Source of the DNA: Pseudomonadota bacterium
GTDB taxonomy: Bacteria > Pseudomonadota > Gammaproteobacteria > Steroidobacterales > Steroidobacteraceae
Assembly: GCA_016720075.1 (NCBI GenBank)
Contig: JADJXW010000004.1
Location: forward strand, 62,001 to 126,000
Length of the DNA stretch: 64,000 nucleotides
Reading direction: 5' to 3'
Shown: piece after piece, positions 35,516 to 44,519 of the stretch
How the letters are laid out: each line of letters begins with the position of its first letter
Numbering within the stretch: position 1 is the stretch's first letter
The notes under the pieces: generated by a model
Database searches by the model: none
Told to the model about the DNA's origin: nothing
What the model saw: the letters and a program-made list of their open reading frames with translations, nothing else
Position numbers and translations under genes: made by a program

Positions 35516-36708
35516 CGGCCCGCCTGCTTTCCGGACTCGCGCGAGGGCGCGCCACCCAGGTCGCGGCAGCGATAGGGCGCATAGCTCACGTCCGAGGGCT
35601 GGACCTCATCCGCGCCCCGCCAGTTATCCTCGAAATACTCCGGATCCACTGCTTCGTAGCGCCGCGTCAGCTTGTGGGTGGCCGGATCCAGCTCGAAGCG
35701 CTCGGTGATGCGCAGCTTCGATCCATGCAGGATGCGCGCATCCGCGTTGAGCACTCCCGGCAGGAACCCCGTGGTCTGCACCACCAGCACATCCCCTTCC
35801 CAGCGGCCCACGGAATATCCGCTGCGCGAAAGCGCCTGGCCCTTCGGCATCGCGGAGCGGTCCATGTGGATGGTGCGCGCCAGGTCCATGTGGCCGTACT
35901 GCATCGTGATGCGGGTGGGTGACTGCGTGATGCGGTTCACCACGCTGTCGAAGGTCCAGTCGAAGAGGATGCCGGTAGGCTCGCAGCGCAGGCGCGGGTT
36001 GTCGCGCGATGCGGGATTGAATTTCTCCAGCGCGCTGCGCCCGGCGGCGGTGAGCTTCAGCGGAATCGGCCGATCCCAGGCGGCGCGGATGGGATCGGAG
36101 GCCAGCGAGGCCGCCGATCCGCGCGCGCCCGGAAACGCCTGCTGCCCTGGTGGCAGCTCGCCCGGCTTCATCTTCGAGGCCTGGCTCAGCGGCACCAGCG
36201 TGCCCAGCTGACCTCGCGGATCGCTCATCACGCGCTGCTCCGCCGCCCAGTCCCCGGCAAGATTCGGGCGGCCGTCGGTCGTGCGCGCAGGGCGCGCCAC
36301 GGCCACCCGCGCCTTTTCCACCGCGGGCAGCTGACGCTGGCCATACCGGTCCATGCTGGAGCCGTCGGCGAACCGGATCGTGGACAGGTAGCACTGCCGG
36401 GGTTTGAAACGCTCGGGGGAACCCGTGACCGACACGGCCGTGCCGGCGCGGAACATGTCCACCGTCCAGCCCGAACGCCGCAGCGAATGTGCGGAGCGCA
36501 TTTCGCAGGACCACTCCTCGGACTTGCCGTCGGCGCGCCTGACCGTCAGGTGCAGCCATGCGTGCGGACTGATGAAGTCGACTCGCGTGATCCTGCCTTC
36601 GACCGTCACGTCCTTGTTCAGGTCCCAGTTGGAAATGCCATGGTGGGCAAACCCGGGCAGCATCACGCAGCCGGCCAACAATCCCAGCAACCACCGCAGT
36701 GCACGCAT
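35512..36708 (-). CDS. Exported two-domain protein: DUF6152 joined to an SGRWEGD-type domain
   Basis: A 398-residue exported protein (signal peptide about 1-21). The N-terminal domain (22-130) is DUF6152-like: it begins AHHGISNWDLNKDVTVEG, close in pattern to the protein at 24873. The C-terminal domain (about 140-390) contains GRWEGDVLVVQTTGFLPG and ITERFELDPATHKLTRRYEA, matching the family of the protein at 25334. It therefore joins in one chain what the other locus encodes as two adjacent genes. No catalytic motif. It is the first gene of the operon with ltaE, VOC, SDR and putA. Confidence 0.78.
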   Translation of the reverse strand: MRALRWLLGLLAGCVMLPGFAHHGISNWDLNKDVTVEGRITRVDFISPHAWLHLTVRRADGKSEEWSCEMRSAHSLRRSGWTVDMFRAGTAVSVTGSPERFKPRQCYLSTIRFADGSSMDRYGQRQLPAVEKARVAVARPARTTDGRPNLAGDWAAEQRVMSDPRGQLGTLVPLSQASKMKPGELPPGQQAFPGARGSAASLASDPIRAAWDRPIPLKLTAAGRSALEKFNPASRDNPRLRCEPTGILFDWTFDSVVNRITQSPTRITMQYGHMDLARTIHMDRSAMPKGQALSRSGYSVGRWEGDVLVVQTTGFLPGVLNADARILHGSKLRITERFELDPATHKLTRRYEAVDPEYFEDNWRGADEVQPSDVSYAPYRCRDLGGAPSRESGKQAGR

Positions 36709-36803
36709 ATTGCCTCCCCCGCATTCCTTGGAATGGCGCCTTCATCTCATGACGGCGGCCGGCCCGTCAATTTCCGCTAGGATGAGGCATTGGAGGATGG
36801 GAC

Positions 36804-37454
36804 GTGCCACAGAACCTGCAAATCGACTTCGTTTCCGACGTCGCCTGCCCCTGGTGCGCCATCGGGCTGCACAGCCTGGAGGAAGCGCTGCGGCGCGTGC
36901 AGGGAGAAGTCAGCGCCGACATCCATTTCCAGCCCTTCGAGCTGTCACCCGACATGCCGCCGCAGGGCGAGAACCTCGACGCCCACATCGGAAGCAAGTA
37001 TGGCGCCAGCCCCCAGCAACTGGCCGCCAGCCGCGAGGCGGTGCGGGAGCGCGCGGCCAGCGTGGGCTTTGCCTTCAATTCCTCGGCGCGCAGCCATGTC
37101 TACAACACGTTCGACGCGCACCGCCTGCTGCATTGGGCGGGGCTTCAGGGCAGGCAGCGCGAACTGAAGAAGGCGCTGTTCCGCGCCAACTTCAGCGACG
37201 ATGCGAACGTGGCCGACCACGCGGTGCTCGCAGCGCTGGCGGCCGAATCGGGCCTCGACACTGCCGAGGCGCTCGAGGTGCTTGCCTCCGGGCGCCACGC
37301 CGCGGATGTTCGGGCCGCCGAAAAGCTGTGGCAGTCGCGGGGCATCCAGTCCGTGCCGGGCATCGTGATCAACGGCAAGTGGCTGATCTCCGGCGGGCAG
37401 CCGCCGGAGGTGTTCGAGCAGGCGCTGCGCGAGATCGCCCGGCAGATCGCCTGA
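36804..37454 (+). CDS. FrnE-like DsbA-family oxidoreductase
   Basis: A 216-residue cytoplasmic thioredoxin-fold protein of the DsbA/FrnE group. The redox motif C15-P-W-C18 follows VSDVACPWCAIG. A helical insert (about 60-140) and the cis-Pro loop (SVPGIVINGKWLISGGQ) complete the fold. There is no signal peptide, unlike DsbA. GTG start with GGAGGAT five bases before it. Family members are linked to oxidative stress and disulfide isomerisation; the role here is inferred. It sits alone between two minus-strand operons. Confidence 0.9.
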   Translation: MPQNLQIDFVSDVACPWCAIGLHSLEEALRRVQGEVSADIHFQPFELSPDMPPQGENLDAHIGSKYGASPQQLAASREAVRERAASVGFAFNSSARSHVYNTFDAHRLLHWAGLQGRQRELKKALFRANFSDDANVADHAVLAALAAESGLDTAEALEVLASGRHAADVRAAEKLWQSRGIQSVPGIVINGKWLISGGQPPEVFEQALREIARQIA

Positions 37455-37458
37455 AGCG

Positions 37459-38775
37459 CTAGATCGGCAGGCTGCCCGTGCTGTCGCCGAAGCGCTCTTC
37501 GCGGCAGCCCAACCGGTCGAGCACCGACAGCAGCAGGTTCGACATGGGCGTGAGCAGGGCCTGCCGCAGGTGCCGGTTGCCCTGAAGCGCGCCGGCCGCA
37601 TGCCCCGCGAGCAGGATGGGCAGCGGATCGTGGTTGTGCGAGTTGCCGTCGCTCATGCCGCTGCCATACAGCACCAGCGAATGATCCAGCAGCGAACCGT
37701 CTCCATCGGGCAGCTTCGACAGCCGGTCGAGGAAATAGGCGAGCAGCCCGATGTGGTAGCGGTTGAGCACCGCGAAGCGGGCCTTGTTGTCATCGTTGTT
37801 CGAGTGATGCGAAAGGATATGGAAGGAATCGCGAATGCCGCTCTTCGGATAGACGGCATTGCTCAGTTCCTTGGCCATCAGGAAGGTGCTGATGCGCGTG
37901 ATCTCGGTCTGCCATGCCAGCGCCATGAGGTCATACATGAGCTTGATGTGCTGCTCGATATCGTCCGGGATGCCATTGGGCCGGGTGGGCAGTTCCACAT
38001 CGCCATCCACGCGCTCCCCAGCCTGCGTGATGCGTCGCTCGATCTCGCGCACATCGGTGAGGAAGCGATCCAGTCGCTGGCGGTCGGCCGCCGGCAGCGC
38101 CCGATTGATGCCCCTCACCTGCTCCGACACCGAGTCGAGCAGGCTCAGCGCCTGCGCCCTCCGCGCCGCGCGCTGGGAATCATCGGCGCCGTCTCCAAAC
38201 AGCTGCTCGAACACCGCCTGCGGATTGTTCTGCATGGGCAGCGGCGAGAGCTCGCCCTGCCAGGCCAGCGTATTGCGGTAGGCGCATGACAGCCCTTCGC
38301 CACAGGAGAGGCTGGAGTCCTCGGTCATCAGTTCCAGCGAGGGCAGCGGCGTGTCCTGCCCGAGCGTTTTCACGGCAACCTGATCAACCGTTATGCCCAG
38401 TCGCGGCTGGGCGCCGGAGGCCGCCTTCGCGCCGCTCAGGAAGGAGGCCGTCGAGCGATTGTGATTGCCCGTGGCTCCGCCAGGACCATATGCCAACGGA
38501 TGCCCGAGATTCGACACCACGTTGATGTGGGCGCGAAACGGCGCCAGCGGCTGCAGGATCTCGCTGAAGGTGAAGTCCCGGCCATCTTCCTTTGGTGTCC
38601 ACCGCGAAAGCGTCGCGCCATGCGGGACATAGATGGCGCCGAACCGCGGGCGTGGACGGGGCGTCGCCGACATCGCCGGCACCATCGATTCGAGCAGTGG
38701 CAGGGCGATGGCCACACCCGCACCGCGCAGCAGCGTGCGCCGTGAAAGTGCCCTGCGGGTGATGAAGGCCGTCAT
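37459..38775 (-). CDS. Tat-exported DUF1552 protein
   Basis: A 438-residue protein with a twin-arginine signal (LSRRTLLRGAGVAIALPLLE) and the DUF1552 body (RFGAIYVPHGATLSRW, NHNRSTASFLSGAK, HILSHHSNNDDNK, DHSLVLYGSGMSDGNSHNHD). The His/Asn/Asp-rich motifs resemble the phosphatase/sulfatase-like metal sites of the DUF1501 relatives, but function is unknown. These proteins occur together with DUF1592 proteins in Planctomycetes and some gammaproteobacteria. The gene ends the ankyrin-DUF1592-DUF1552 operon. Confidence 0.9.
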   Translation of the reverse strand: MTAFITRRALSRRTLLRGAGVAIALPLLESMVPAMSATPRPRPRFGAIYVPHGATLSRWTPKEDGRDFTFSEILQPLAPFRAHINVVSNLGHPLAYGPGGATGNHNRSTASFLSGAKAASGAQPRLGITVDQVAVKTLGQDTPLPSLELMTEDSSLSCGEGLSCAYRNTLAWQGELSPLPMQNNPQAVFEQLFGDGADDSQRAARRAQALSLLDSVSEQVRGINRALPAADRQRLDRFLTDVREIERRITQAGERVDGDVELPTRPNGIPDDIEQHIKLMYDLMALAWQTEITRISTFLMAKELSNAVYPKSGIRDSFHILSHHSNNDDNKARFAVLNRYHIGLLAYFLDRLSKLPDGDGSLLDHSLVLYGSGMSDGNSHNHDPLPILLAGHAAGALQGNRHLRQALLTPMSNLLLSVLDRLGCREERFGDSTGSLPI

Positions 38776-38778
38776 TGT

Positions 38779-41004
38779 CTACTCCCGGGAAGCCACGCGC
38801 GTCGCCGGCGCACTGCCGGGTCGCTGCAGGAAGGCCTCGCTTTGCACCACGGCCTCGATCAGCGCCGCAAGACTGTGATTTCGCCGCTGGGCCTGCCGAA
38901 CGATGGCGCGCACGGCCGGCATGTCTCGATGATCCAGGGTTCGCCCCAGCGAATAGGCCAGCAGCTTCTCAGTGATGTGCGTGATGAACATCTGCGAGCG
39001 AGCGGCCAGCGCATTGGTCAGATCCGCGGGGCCGGCAACCGGAGTGCCGTCCACCAGCGTGCCGCGCGCATCCACCAGCGAGTCCCCGTCCCGGTCGCGC
39101 CAGGCGCCGATGGGATCGAAATTCTCGAGCGCGAATCCCACCGGATCGATAACGCCATGGCAGGACGCGCAGGACGGGTTGGTGCGGTGGACTTCCAGTC
39201 GCTGGCGCACCGACGTGGTAAGCACCTGGGTGCCATCGCCGTCGATGTTGGTCTCGACGCCCGGCGGCGGCGCTGGCGGTGGCGCGCCGAGCAGGTTCTC
39301 GAGGATCCAGCTGCCGCGGATCACGGGCGAGGTGCGGCTGGCGGTAGAGGTGATGGTAAGGATGCTGCCGTGGCCCAGCAGGCCCCGTCGATGGCTTTCA
39401 GGCGGCAGGGCAACCCTGCGCAGATGCGAACCCCGCACGCCGGCGATGCCATAGTGCCGCGCGAGGCGTTCATTCAGGAACGTGTAATCCGCAGTGAGCA
39501 GTTCGGTTACCGGTCGATCCTGCCGCAGCACATGGTCCACCAGCGAGCGCGTCTCGGCCACGAAAGCCTCGCGCAGGTTCTCGTCGAATCCCTCCACTTC
39601 CGGAGTCACGGTGGCCAGTTGCCGCAGGAACAGCCACTGGCCGGCGAAGTTCTCGACCAGCGCTGCGGAGCGTTCATCGGCCAGCATGCGCCGGACCTCG
39701 GACGCCAGAACCTGCGGCCGATGCAGGGTTCCCGCCACGGCGCGGTCGAGCAACTGGCGGTCGGGAATGCTGCTCCACAGGAAAAACGAGAGTCGCGAGG
39801 CCAGTTCCAGGTCCGAACCCTCGCCTTCCATCCGGAACAGGAACCGCGGATCGATGAGGATGCGCGACAGCGCCTGCTCGATGCCGCGCTCGAAGCCCCC
39901 GGCCGCGAAACCCCGCTCGTAGAAGGGCAGGATGGCGACCAGATCCGCGGCCTGCTGCGGGCCACGGAAGGCGCGCATGGCCACATCCTGCAGTATCTTC
40001 TGCGCGCACGCGCGCGCCTCGGAATCGGCGGTGGGCCGGCAGCTGAAGATGCGACGCCGGCTCTCGGTGTCGCCAGGCCCGGTGGCGTTGAATGGCCCGG
40101 TGATCTCGATCCTGTCGACGACACCATCGACCCGGTACGCCGAATAGATGTTGTTCACGCCCGTGGGCCGGCGCACATCGAACAATGCCGCGGTGATGAC
40201 GTGCGGGCCCGCCTTCACCGGCAGCCGGAAATCCCGCAGGCTGCGCGGCTCGACACGCACGCCATCGATGGCCACATCCACGCGCACATTGGGATTGCGA
40301 TCAAGCGAGAATCCACCGCGCACGCTGAAGTGATACTCCGCATCGAGCGGGAAACTGTGCACCACGCGCATGCCGCCACGTGAACCCAGCGGCAGGCCTT
40401 CGAGGTGCTGGTCCTGCGCCAGCGTGGCAGGCGCCTGGTACACCATCGTGGCCTCGGTGGCGGTAGTGTCGCCCACGGCCGCGCGGCTGATCTTCATCGC
40501 CGCGGTGGTGTAGCCCTGGATGAGCGCGGGCGATATCGTGAGTCCCGCGGCCATGTTGTCGAAGCCGTTGCTGGCATCATCCGGCGGCAGCAGCGAAGAC
40601 ACATCGACCTGCATGCCGAACAGGTCGCGGATGGCATTGGCGTACTCGTTGCGGTTCAGCCGATGCAGTCCCGGCGCAGCAACAGCCTGGCGTGGCGCGG
40701 CATCCAGGCTGCGTTCGAGCGATGCCGCGATGGCCTCCACCTGCTGGCGGGCCGGTCGCTCCTTGCCCGGCGGCGGCATCATGCCGGCGCGCAGTTTCAC
40801 CACCACTTTTTCCCAGGTTTCGGCTTCCGCGGCCAAGTGCCCATGGTCGATGGAATCAAGGTCCAGGCCGCCCGCCCAGTCTTCCGGGTTGTGGCAGGAA
40901 ACGCAGTATTTCTGCGTCACCGACTTCAGCTCCTGCGCGCCGGATCCCGCCGCCGCAACCAGCAGAACGCCCGTCATGACCCATCGGGGCAGCATGCTCG
41001 TCAT
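38779..41004 (-). CDS. Exported DUF1587/1592/1588/1585 multi-domain cytochrome-like protein
   Basis: A 741-residue exported protein (signal about 1-23). It starts with a cytochrome-like CVSCH heme site at about 34-38. It then passes through the DUF1587 (LHRLNRNEYANAIRDLFG), DUF1595 (central carbohydrate-binding-like strands), DUF1592, DUF1588 (with the CASCH second heme-like motif) and DUF1585 modules, the standard order for this family. The two CxxCH motifs suggest covalent heme. The partner DUF1552 follows 3 bases later. Known members are mostly from Planctomycetes, with no proven activity. Confidence 0.9.
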   Translation of the reverse strand: MTSMLPRWVMTGVLLVAAAGSGAQELKSVTQKYCVSCHNPEDWAGGLDLDSIDHGHLAAEAETWEKVVVKLRAGMMPPPGKERPARQQVEAIAASLERSLDAAPRQAVAAPGLHRLNRNEYANAIRDLFGMQVDVSSLLPPDDASNGFDNMAAGLTISPALIQGYTTAAMKISRAAVGDTTATEATMVYQAPATLAQDQHLEGLPLGSRGGMRVVHSFPLDAEYHFSVRGGFSLDRNPNVRVDVAIDGVRVEPRSLRDFRLPVKAGPHVITAALFDVRRPTGVNNIYSAYRVDGVVDRIEITGPFNATGPGDTESRRRIFSCRPTADSEARACAQKILQDVAMRAFRGPQQAADLVAILPFYERGFAAGGFERGIEQALSRILIDPRFLFRMEGEGSDLELASRLSFFLWSSIPDRQLLDRAVAGTLHRPQVLASEVRRMLADERSAALVENFAGQWLFLRQLATVTPEVEGFDENLREAFVAETRSLVDHVLRQDRPVTELLTADYTFLNERLARHYGIAGVRGSHLRRVALPPESHRRGLLGHGSILTITSTASRTSPVIRGSWILENLLGAPPPAPPPGVETNIDGDGTQVLTTSVRQRLEVHRTNPSCASCHGVIDPVGFALENFDPIGAWRDRDGDSLVDARGTLVDGTPVAGPADLTNALAARSQMFITHITEKLLAYSLGRTLDHRDMPAVRAIVRQAQRRNHSLAALIEAVVQSEAFLQRPGSAPATRVASRE

Positions 41005-42581
41005 CAGCGGACCTCCCTGCCCTGCGCCTTGAGCAGCGAGGTGATCAATGCGATGGACGATGGCTTCGGCTCGGCCGGATGCGTGGCCAGGAAGACGCCC
41101 TTTGCCCAGTCGAGCGCCGTGCGGCGTTCGTTGTCCTGGGCGGTGAGGTCGGCGCCCTTGTCCACCAGGAAACGAATGATGTCGTCGGAGCCGCGATTGG
41201 CCGCGCCATGCAGCGCCGTCACGCCCATCGAGTTGGCCTGGTTCACGTCCATGCCCAGCTCATGGCACAGTTTCACCGCCTCGAGCAGCGGCGCGGGCCC
41301 TTCGGTCCAGGTCTGCGCCACTACCCAGTTCACGCCGGCGGCCGCCATCAGTGCCGAAGTCCCCTGGAAGGTGCCGATCATCGGATCGGCGCCGTGCGAG
41401 AGCAGCAGCTTCATCACCGTGACATCCCCCGCCAGCGCTGCCGTGAGAAATGGCGTCTGCCCCGTGAAATCCACCCATTCCAGCGAACCGGTGATTTCCA
41501 GCAGGTGGTTGCGGAATGGCGGGGTTTCCTTCGTGCGCGCGTTGACGTTGGCGCCGGCCGCGAGCAGCGCCTTGATCAGCTCCAGCACCGGCGAGCGATC
41601 GATGCCGTTCCTGAACGTGGCGTTGTGCACGTAGAGATTGCGCACGTTCACGGCCTCCCACAGCGGGCTGCGTCCGTACCAGTCCTGGGCATTGACCTCG
41701 CCACCCTGCGCGAGAAGCGTCTTCGCGGCGGCGACATTGTTGTTGGAAATGGCCATCAGCAGCGGCGTGATGTCATTGGCCTCGCGCGGATTCACCTTGG
41801 CGCCAGCCTTGATGAGCAGGTCGACCACGTCGGCAAAGCCCTGGCGGGCCGCAAAGTGGATCGCCGTCATGCCGCCGGTCGCCGCATCCCGACGGCCGCG
41901 ATCCGCAGGCGTGCCGCCGCGGATGATGCCGATGCCGAATCCATAGCCGGCCTGCGAGTTCGGCCGGACCCATGCGGGGGGAGCGCCGGCCTTCGTGACG
42001 GCGTCCAGCTCCGCGCCGCGCGCGATGAGCAGCGAGGCGATCGGCGCATGCCCCGCACGCGCCGCGAACATCAGGGCTGTCTGTCCGAAGTGCGGGTCCC
42101 GGGCGTTCACTTCGGCGCCGTGGTCGAGCAGCAGTTTCACGACTGCCGTCTCACCCACCTGCGCAGCCTGCATCAGCAGTGTTTCACCAGCGGGCTCACT
42201 CTGATTCGCCTTCGCGCCGGACCGGATCAGCAGCTGCACCATGGCTGCATTGCCATTGGCCACCGCGAGGCTGAGAGGACTGACGCCCCTTTCGGTCAGC
42301 GCATTGGCGTCCGCGCCCGACTTCAGGAGCCTGCGCGCGCCGTCCAGGTCGTCTGCATCCACGCGCCAGTGCAATGGTGGCGTGCCGAAGTTGCCCGGCG
42401 CCTGCGGTTCGCTGGCGTTTCCCGCCAGCAGCGGCGCGGACAAAAGAACAGCCGCGGCCCACACCGCGACCCCGTGGGCAGTAATCCGGATCCCCCCGGA
42501 CAGCGCCGTCTTGCGGCAATGGTGCGCGTGGCCCATGGTCATCAACTGCGACCTTGCTTCTGTCGATGGCAGGTTTAGCAT
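41004..42581 (-). CDS. Exported ankyrin-repeat protein
   Basis: A 525-residue protein with about ten ankyrin repeats (for example GVSPLSLAVANGNAAMVQLL, GQTALMFAARAGHAPIASLL, GVTALHGAANRGSDDIIRFL). A hydrophobic segment (VAVWAAAVLLSAPLLAG) lies at about residues 38-54, so export is likely once a long N-terminus is removed. Internal ATG or GTG codons closer to that segment may be the real start. A periplasmic ankyrin repeat protein is unusual. Its stop codon shares one base with the start of the DUF1592 gene, so they are translationally linked and presumably act together. Confidence 0.85.
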   Translation of the reverse strand: MLNLPSTEARSQLMTMGHAHHCRKTALSGGIRITAHGVAVWAAAVLLSAPLLAGNASEPQAPGNFGTPPLHWRVDADDLDGARRLLKSGADANALTERGVSPLSLAVANGNAAMVQLLIRSGAKANQSEPAGETLLMQAAQVGETAVVKLLLDHGAEVNARDPHFGQTALMFAARAGHAPIASLLIARGAELDAVTKAGAPPAWVRPNSQAGYGFGIGIIRGGTPADRGRRDAATGGMTAIHFAARQGFADVVDLLIKAGAKVNPREANDITPLLMAISNNNVAAAKTLLAQGGEVNAQDWYGRSPLWEAVNVRNLYVHNATFRNGIDRSPVLELIKALLAAGANVNARTKETPPFRNHLLEITGSLEWVDFTGQTPFLTAALAGDVTVMKLLLSHGADPMIGTFQGTSALMAAAGVNWVVAQTWTEGPAPLLEAVKLCHELGMDVNQANSMGVTALHGAANRGSDDIIRFLVDKGADLTAQDNERRTALDWAKGVFLATHPAEPKPSSIALITSLLKAQGREVR

Positions 42582-42618
42582 GGGTTCAAACCACTTGCCA
42601 CCACCACGGGGAACCTAA

Positions 42619-43617
42619 GTGCGCAAATCCTTTTTCGCCCTGCACAGACGCGAACTGCTCACGGCCGGCGCCGCCCTGGCCGCGGGCGCCTTGTTGCCCG
42701 GCACACGCGAGGTCCAGGCCGCAGAAAGCGCGCCGGTCGATGCCCGCGCCGCCGACGCGCTGCTGCTGCCCGGGTTCAGGACGGAACGCGTAAAGACCAG
42801 CGGCGCGGAACTGCATGTCGTCACCGGCGGAAGCGGCCCCCCGCTGCTGCTCATCCACGGGGCCCCGCTCACCCACCTGTCCTGGTTCCGGGTAGCGCCG
42901 GAACTGGCCAGGCACTACACGGTGGTGGCAGCCGATCTTCGTGGCTACGGCGACAGCAGCAAGCCGCCTGACGGCGACAAGCACATCAACTACTCCAAGC
43001 GCGCCATGGCCCAGGACCAGATCGACCTGATGAAGCACTATGGCTTCGACCGCTTCGCGGTGGTGGGTCATGACCGGGGCGGCCGCGTTGCGCATCGCCT
43101 TGCGCTCGACCACCCGCAGGCGGTAACGCGCGCGTCCGTGCTCGACATCGTGCCCACGCACTACCTGTACACGCATGTCACCAAGGCCTTCGTGGACGCC
43201 TATTTCCACTGGTTCCTCTACATTCGTCCGGCACCCTTTCCCGAAGACATCCTCAATCGCCAGGTTCAGGATGGCACGTTCAGTCGTGGCGGCCTGCCCG
43301 AGCTGCGCGCCGAGTACGCGCGCGTGTATCGCGATCCGGCCAACGTGCACGGCATGTGCGAGGACTATCGCGCTTCGGCCGGCATCGACATGGAATTCGA
43401 CGAGGCCGACATCAAGGCCGGCAGGAAGGTCACCTGCCCGCTGCAGGTGCTGTGGGCCAGCGATGGCGCCATGGGACGCATGTACGACGTGCTCGGCATC
43501 TGGAAGGACACCTATGGCACGAAGGTCAGCGGCGCGCCGCTGACCGGCGGCCACAACCTGCAGGAAGCCAATCCAGCCGGTGTGCTGGGCCAGCTGCTGC
43601 CCTTCCTCGCAGGCTGA
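42619..43617 (+). CDS. Tat-exported haloacetate dehalogenase-like alpha/beta hydrolase
   Basis: A 332-residue alpha/beta hydrolase. The N-terminus has a twin-arginine signal (HRRELLTAGAALAAGALL). The nucleophile is Asp, D152 in VVGHDRGGRVAHR, as in fluoroacetate dehalogenases. The cap has H197-W198 (AYFHWFLY), the halide-binding pair of that family, and the catalytic His is H312 (GGHNLQEANP). GDSSKPPDGD is the active-site loop. The substrate is therefore likely to be a short haloacid, or an epoxide or ester mimic. Characterised homologues are cytoplasmic, so the Tat signal is notable. GTG start. Confidence 0.87.
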   Translation: MRKSFFALHRRELLTAGAALAAGALLPGTREVQAAESAPVDARAADALLLPGFRTERVKTSGAELHVVTGGSGPPLLLIHGAPLTHLSWFRVAPELARHYTVVAADLRGYGDSSKPPDGDKHINYSKRAMAQDQIDLMKHYGFDRFAVVGHDRGGRVAHRLALDHPQAVTRASVLDIVPTHYLYTHVTKAFVDAYFHWFLYIRPAPFPEDILNRQVQDGTFSRGGLPELRAEYARVYRDPANVHGMCEDYRASAGIDMEFDEADIKAGRKVTCPLQVLWASDGAMGRMYDVLGIWKDTYGTKVSGAPLTGGHNLQEANPAGVLGQLLPFLAG

Positions 43618-43628
43618 GGGGCCCCGTC

Positions 43629-44519
43629 ATGAAGCAGGTGCTGGGCGTGCATTCAGGGCCGAGACCCCACTGGGTGGGCGACGGGTTCCCGGTGCGCTCG
43701 CTGTTCAGCTACAACGGACTGGGCCGCGAGCTCAGTCCCTTCCTGATGCTGGATCATGCGGCGCCCACCGCCTTCGAACCCGCGGCGCGACCACGCGGCG
43801 TGGGCCAGCATCCGCATCGCGGCTTCGAAACGGTGACGATCGTCTACCAGGGTGAAGTCGAGCACAAGGATTCCACCGGCTCGGGCGGACGCATAGGCCC
43901 TGGCGATGTGCAGTGGATGACCGCCGGCGGTGGAATCATTCACGAAGAGTTCCATTCGCACGAATTCACGCGTCGCGGCGGCACCATCGAGATGGTGCAG
44001 CTATGGGTGAACCTGCCTGCAAAAGACAAGATGACCCCGCCGCGTTACCAGACCCTGGTTGATGCACAGATTCCGGCGGTGCCATTGCCGCAGTCCGCGG
44101 GTCGCGTGCGGGTCATCGCCGGGGAGTTCGCGGGAGCGCGCGGACCCGCGTCCACCTTCACGCCGATGAATGTCTGGGATGTGCGCCTCGTCAACGGCGG
44201 CGAGGCCAAATTCGCCGCGCACGAGGGGCACACCCTGGCGCTGGTGGTGCTGCACGGCACCGTGCGGGTCAATGGCACTTCGGCAAGCGAGGGGCAACTC
44301 GTGCACCTGGAGCGCGCGGGCAGCGAGGTTCGCATCGAGGCACAGATCGACTCCACGCTGGTCTGGCTGGAAGGTCAGCCCATTGCCGAACCCATCGTGG
44401 GCTACGGCCCGTTCGTGATGAACACCGAAGGCGAGATCCGCCAGGCCATCGAGGATTTCAACAGCGGTCGCTTCGGCCGCATCGCCGCGGCAACGGCCGG
44501 TGGATACACGCGCGCATGA
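43629..44519 (+). CDS. Pirin family bicupin
   Basis: A 296-residue two-domain cupin. The N-terminal metal site has H61, H63 (QHPHRGFETVT), H105 and E107 (GIIHEEF), the pirin ligand set, normally iron. The C-terminal cupin starts near residue 170. Bacterial pirins include quercetin 2,3-dioxygenase (YhhW) and proteins of unknown role. It lies 11 bases after the hydrolase and overlaps the SnoaL gene by four bases. The three may form a detoxification cluster. Confidence 0.92.
   Translation: MKQVLGVHSGPRPHWVGDGFPVRSLFSYNGLGRELSPFLMLDHAAPTAFEPAARPRGVGQHPHRGFETVTIVYQGEVEHKDSTGSGGRIGPGDVQWMTAGGGIIHEEFHSHEFTRRGGTIEMVQLWVNLPAKDKMTPPRYQTLVDAQIPAVPLPQSAGRVRVIAGEFAGARGPASTFTPMNVWDVRLVNGGEAKFAAHEGHTLALVVLHGTVRVNGTSASEGQLVHLERAGSEVRIEAQIDSTLVWLEGQPIAEPIVGYGPFVMNTEGEIRQAIEDFNSGRFGRIAAATAGGYTRA

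Noticed and set aside
36709..36803. A TTGACG element on the minus strand as promoter for the DUF6152/putA operon
   Set aside because: The -35 is good but the only -10 at proper spacing (AGATGA) is weak, so I did not list it as a feature.
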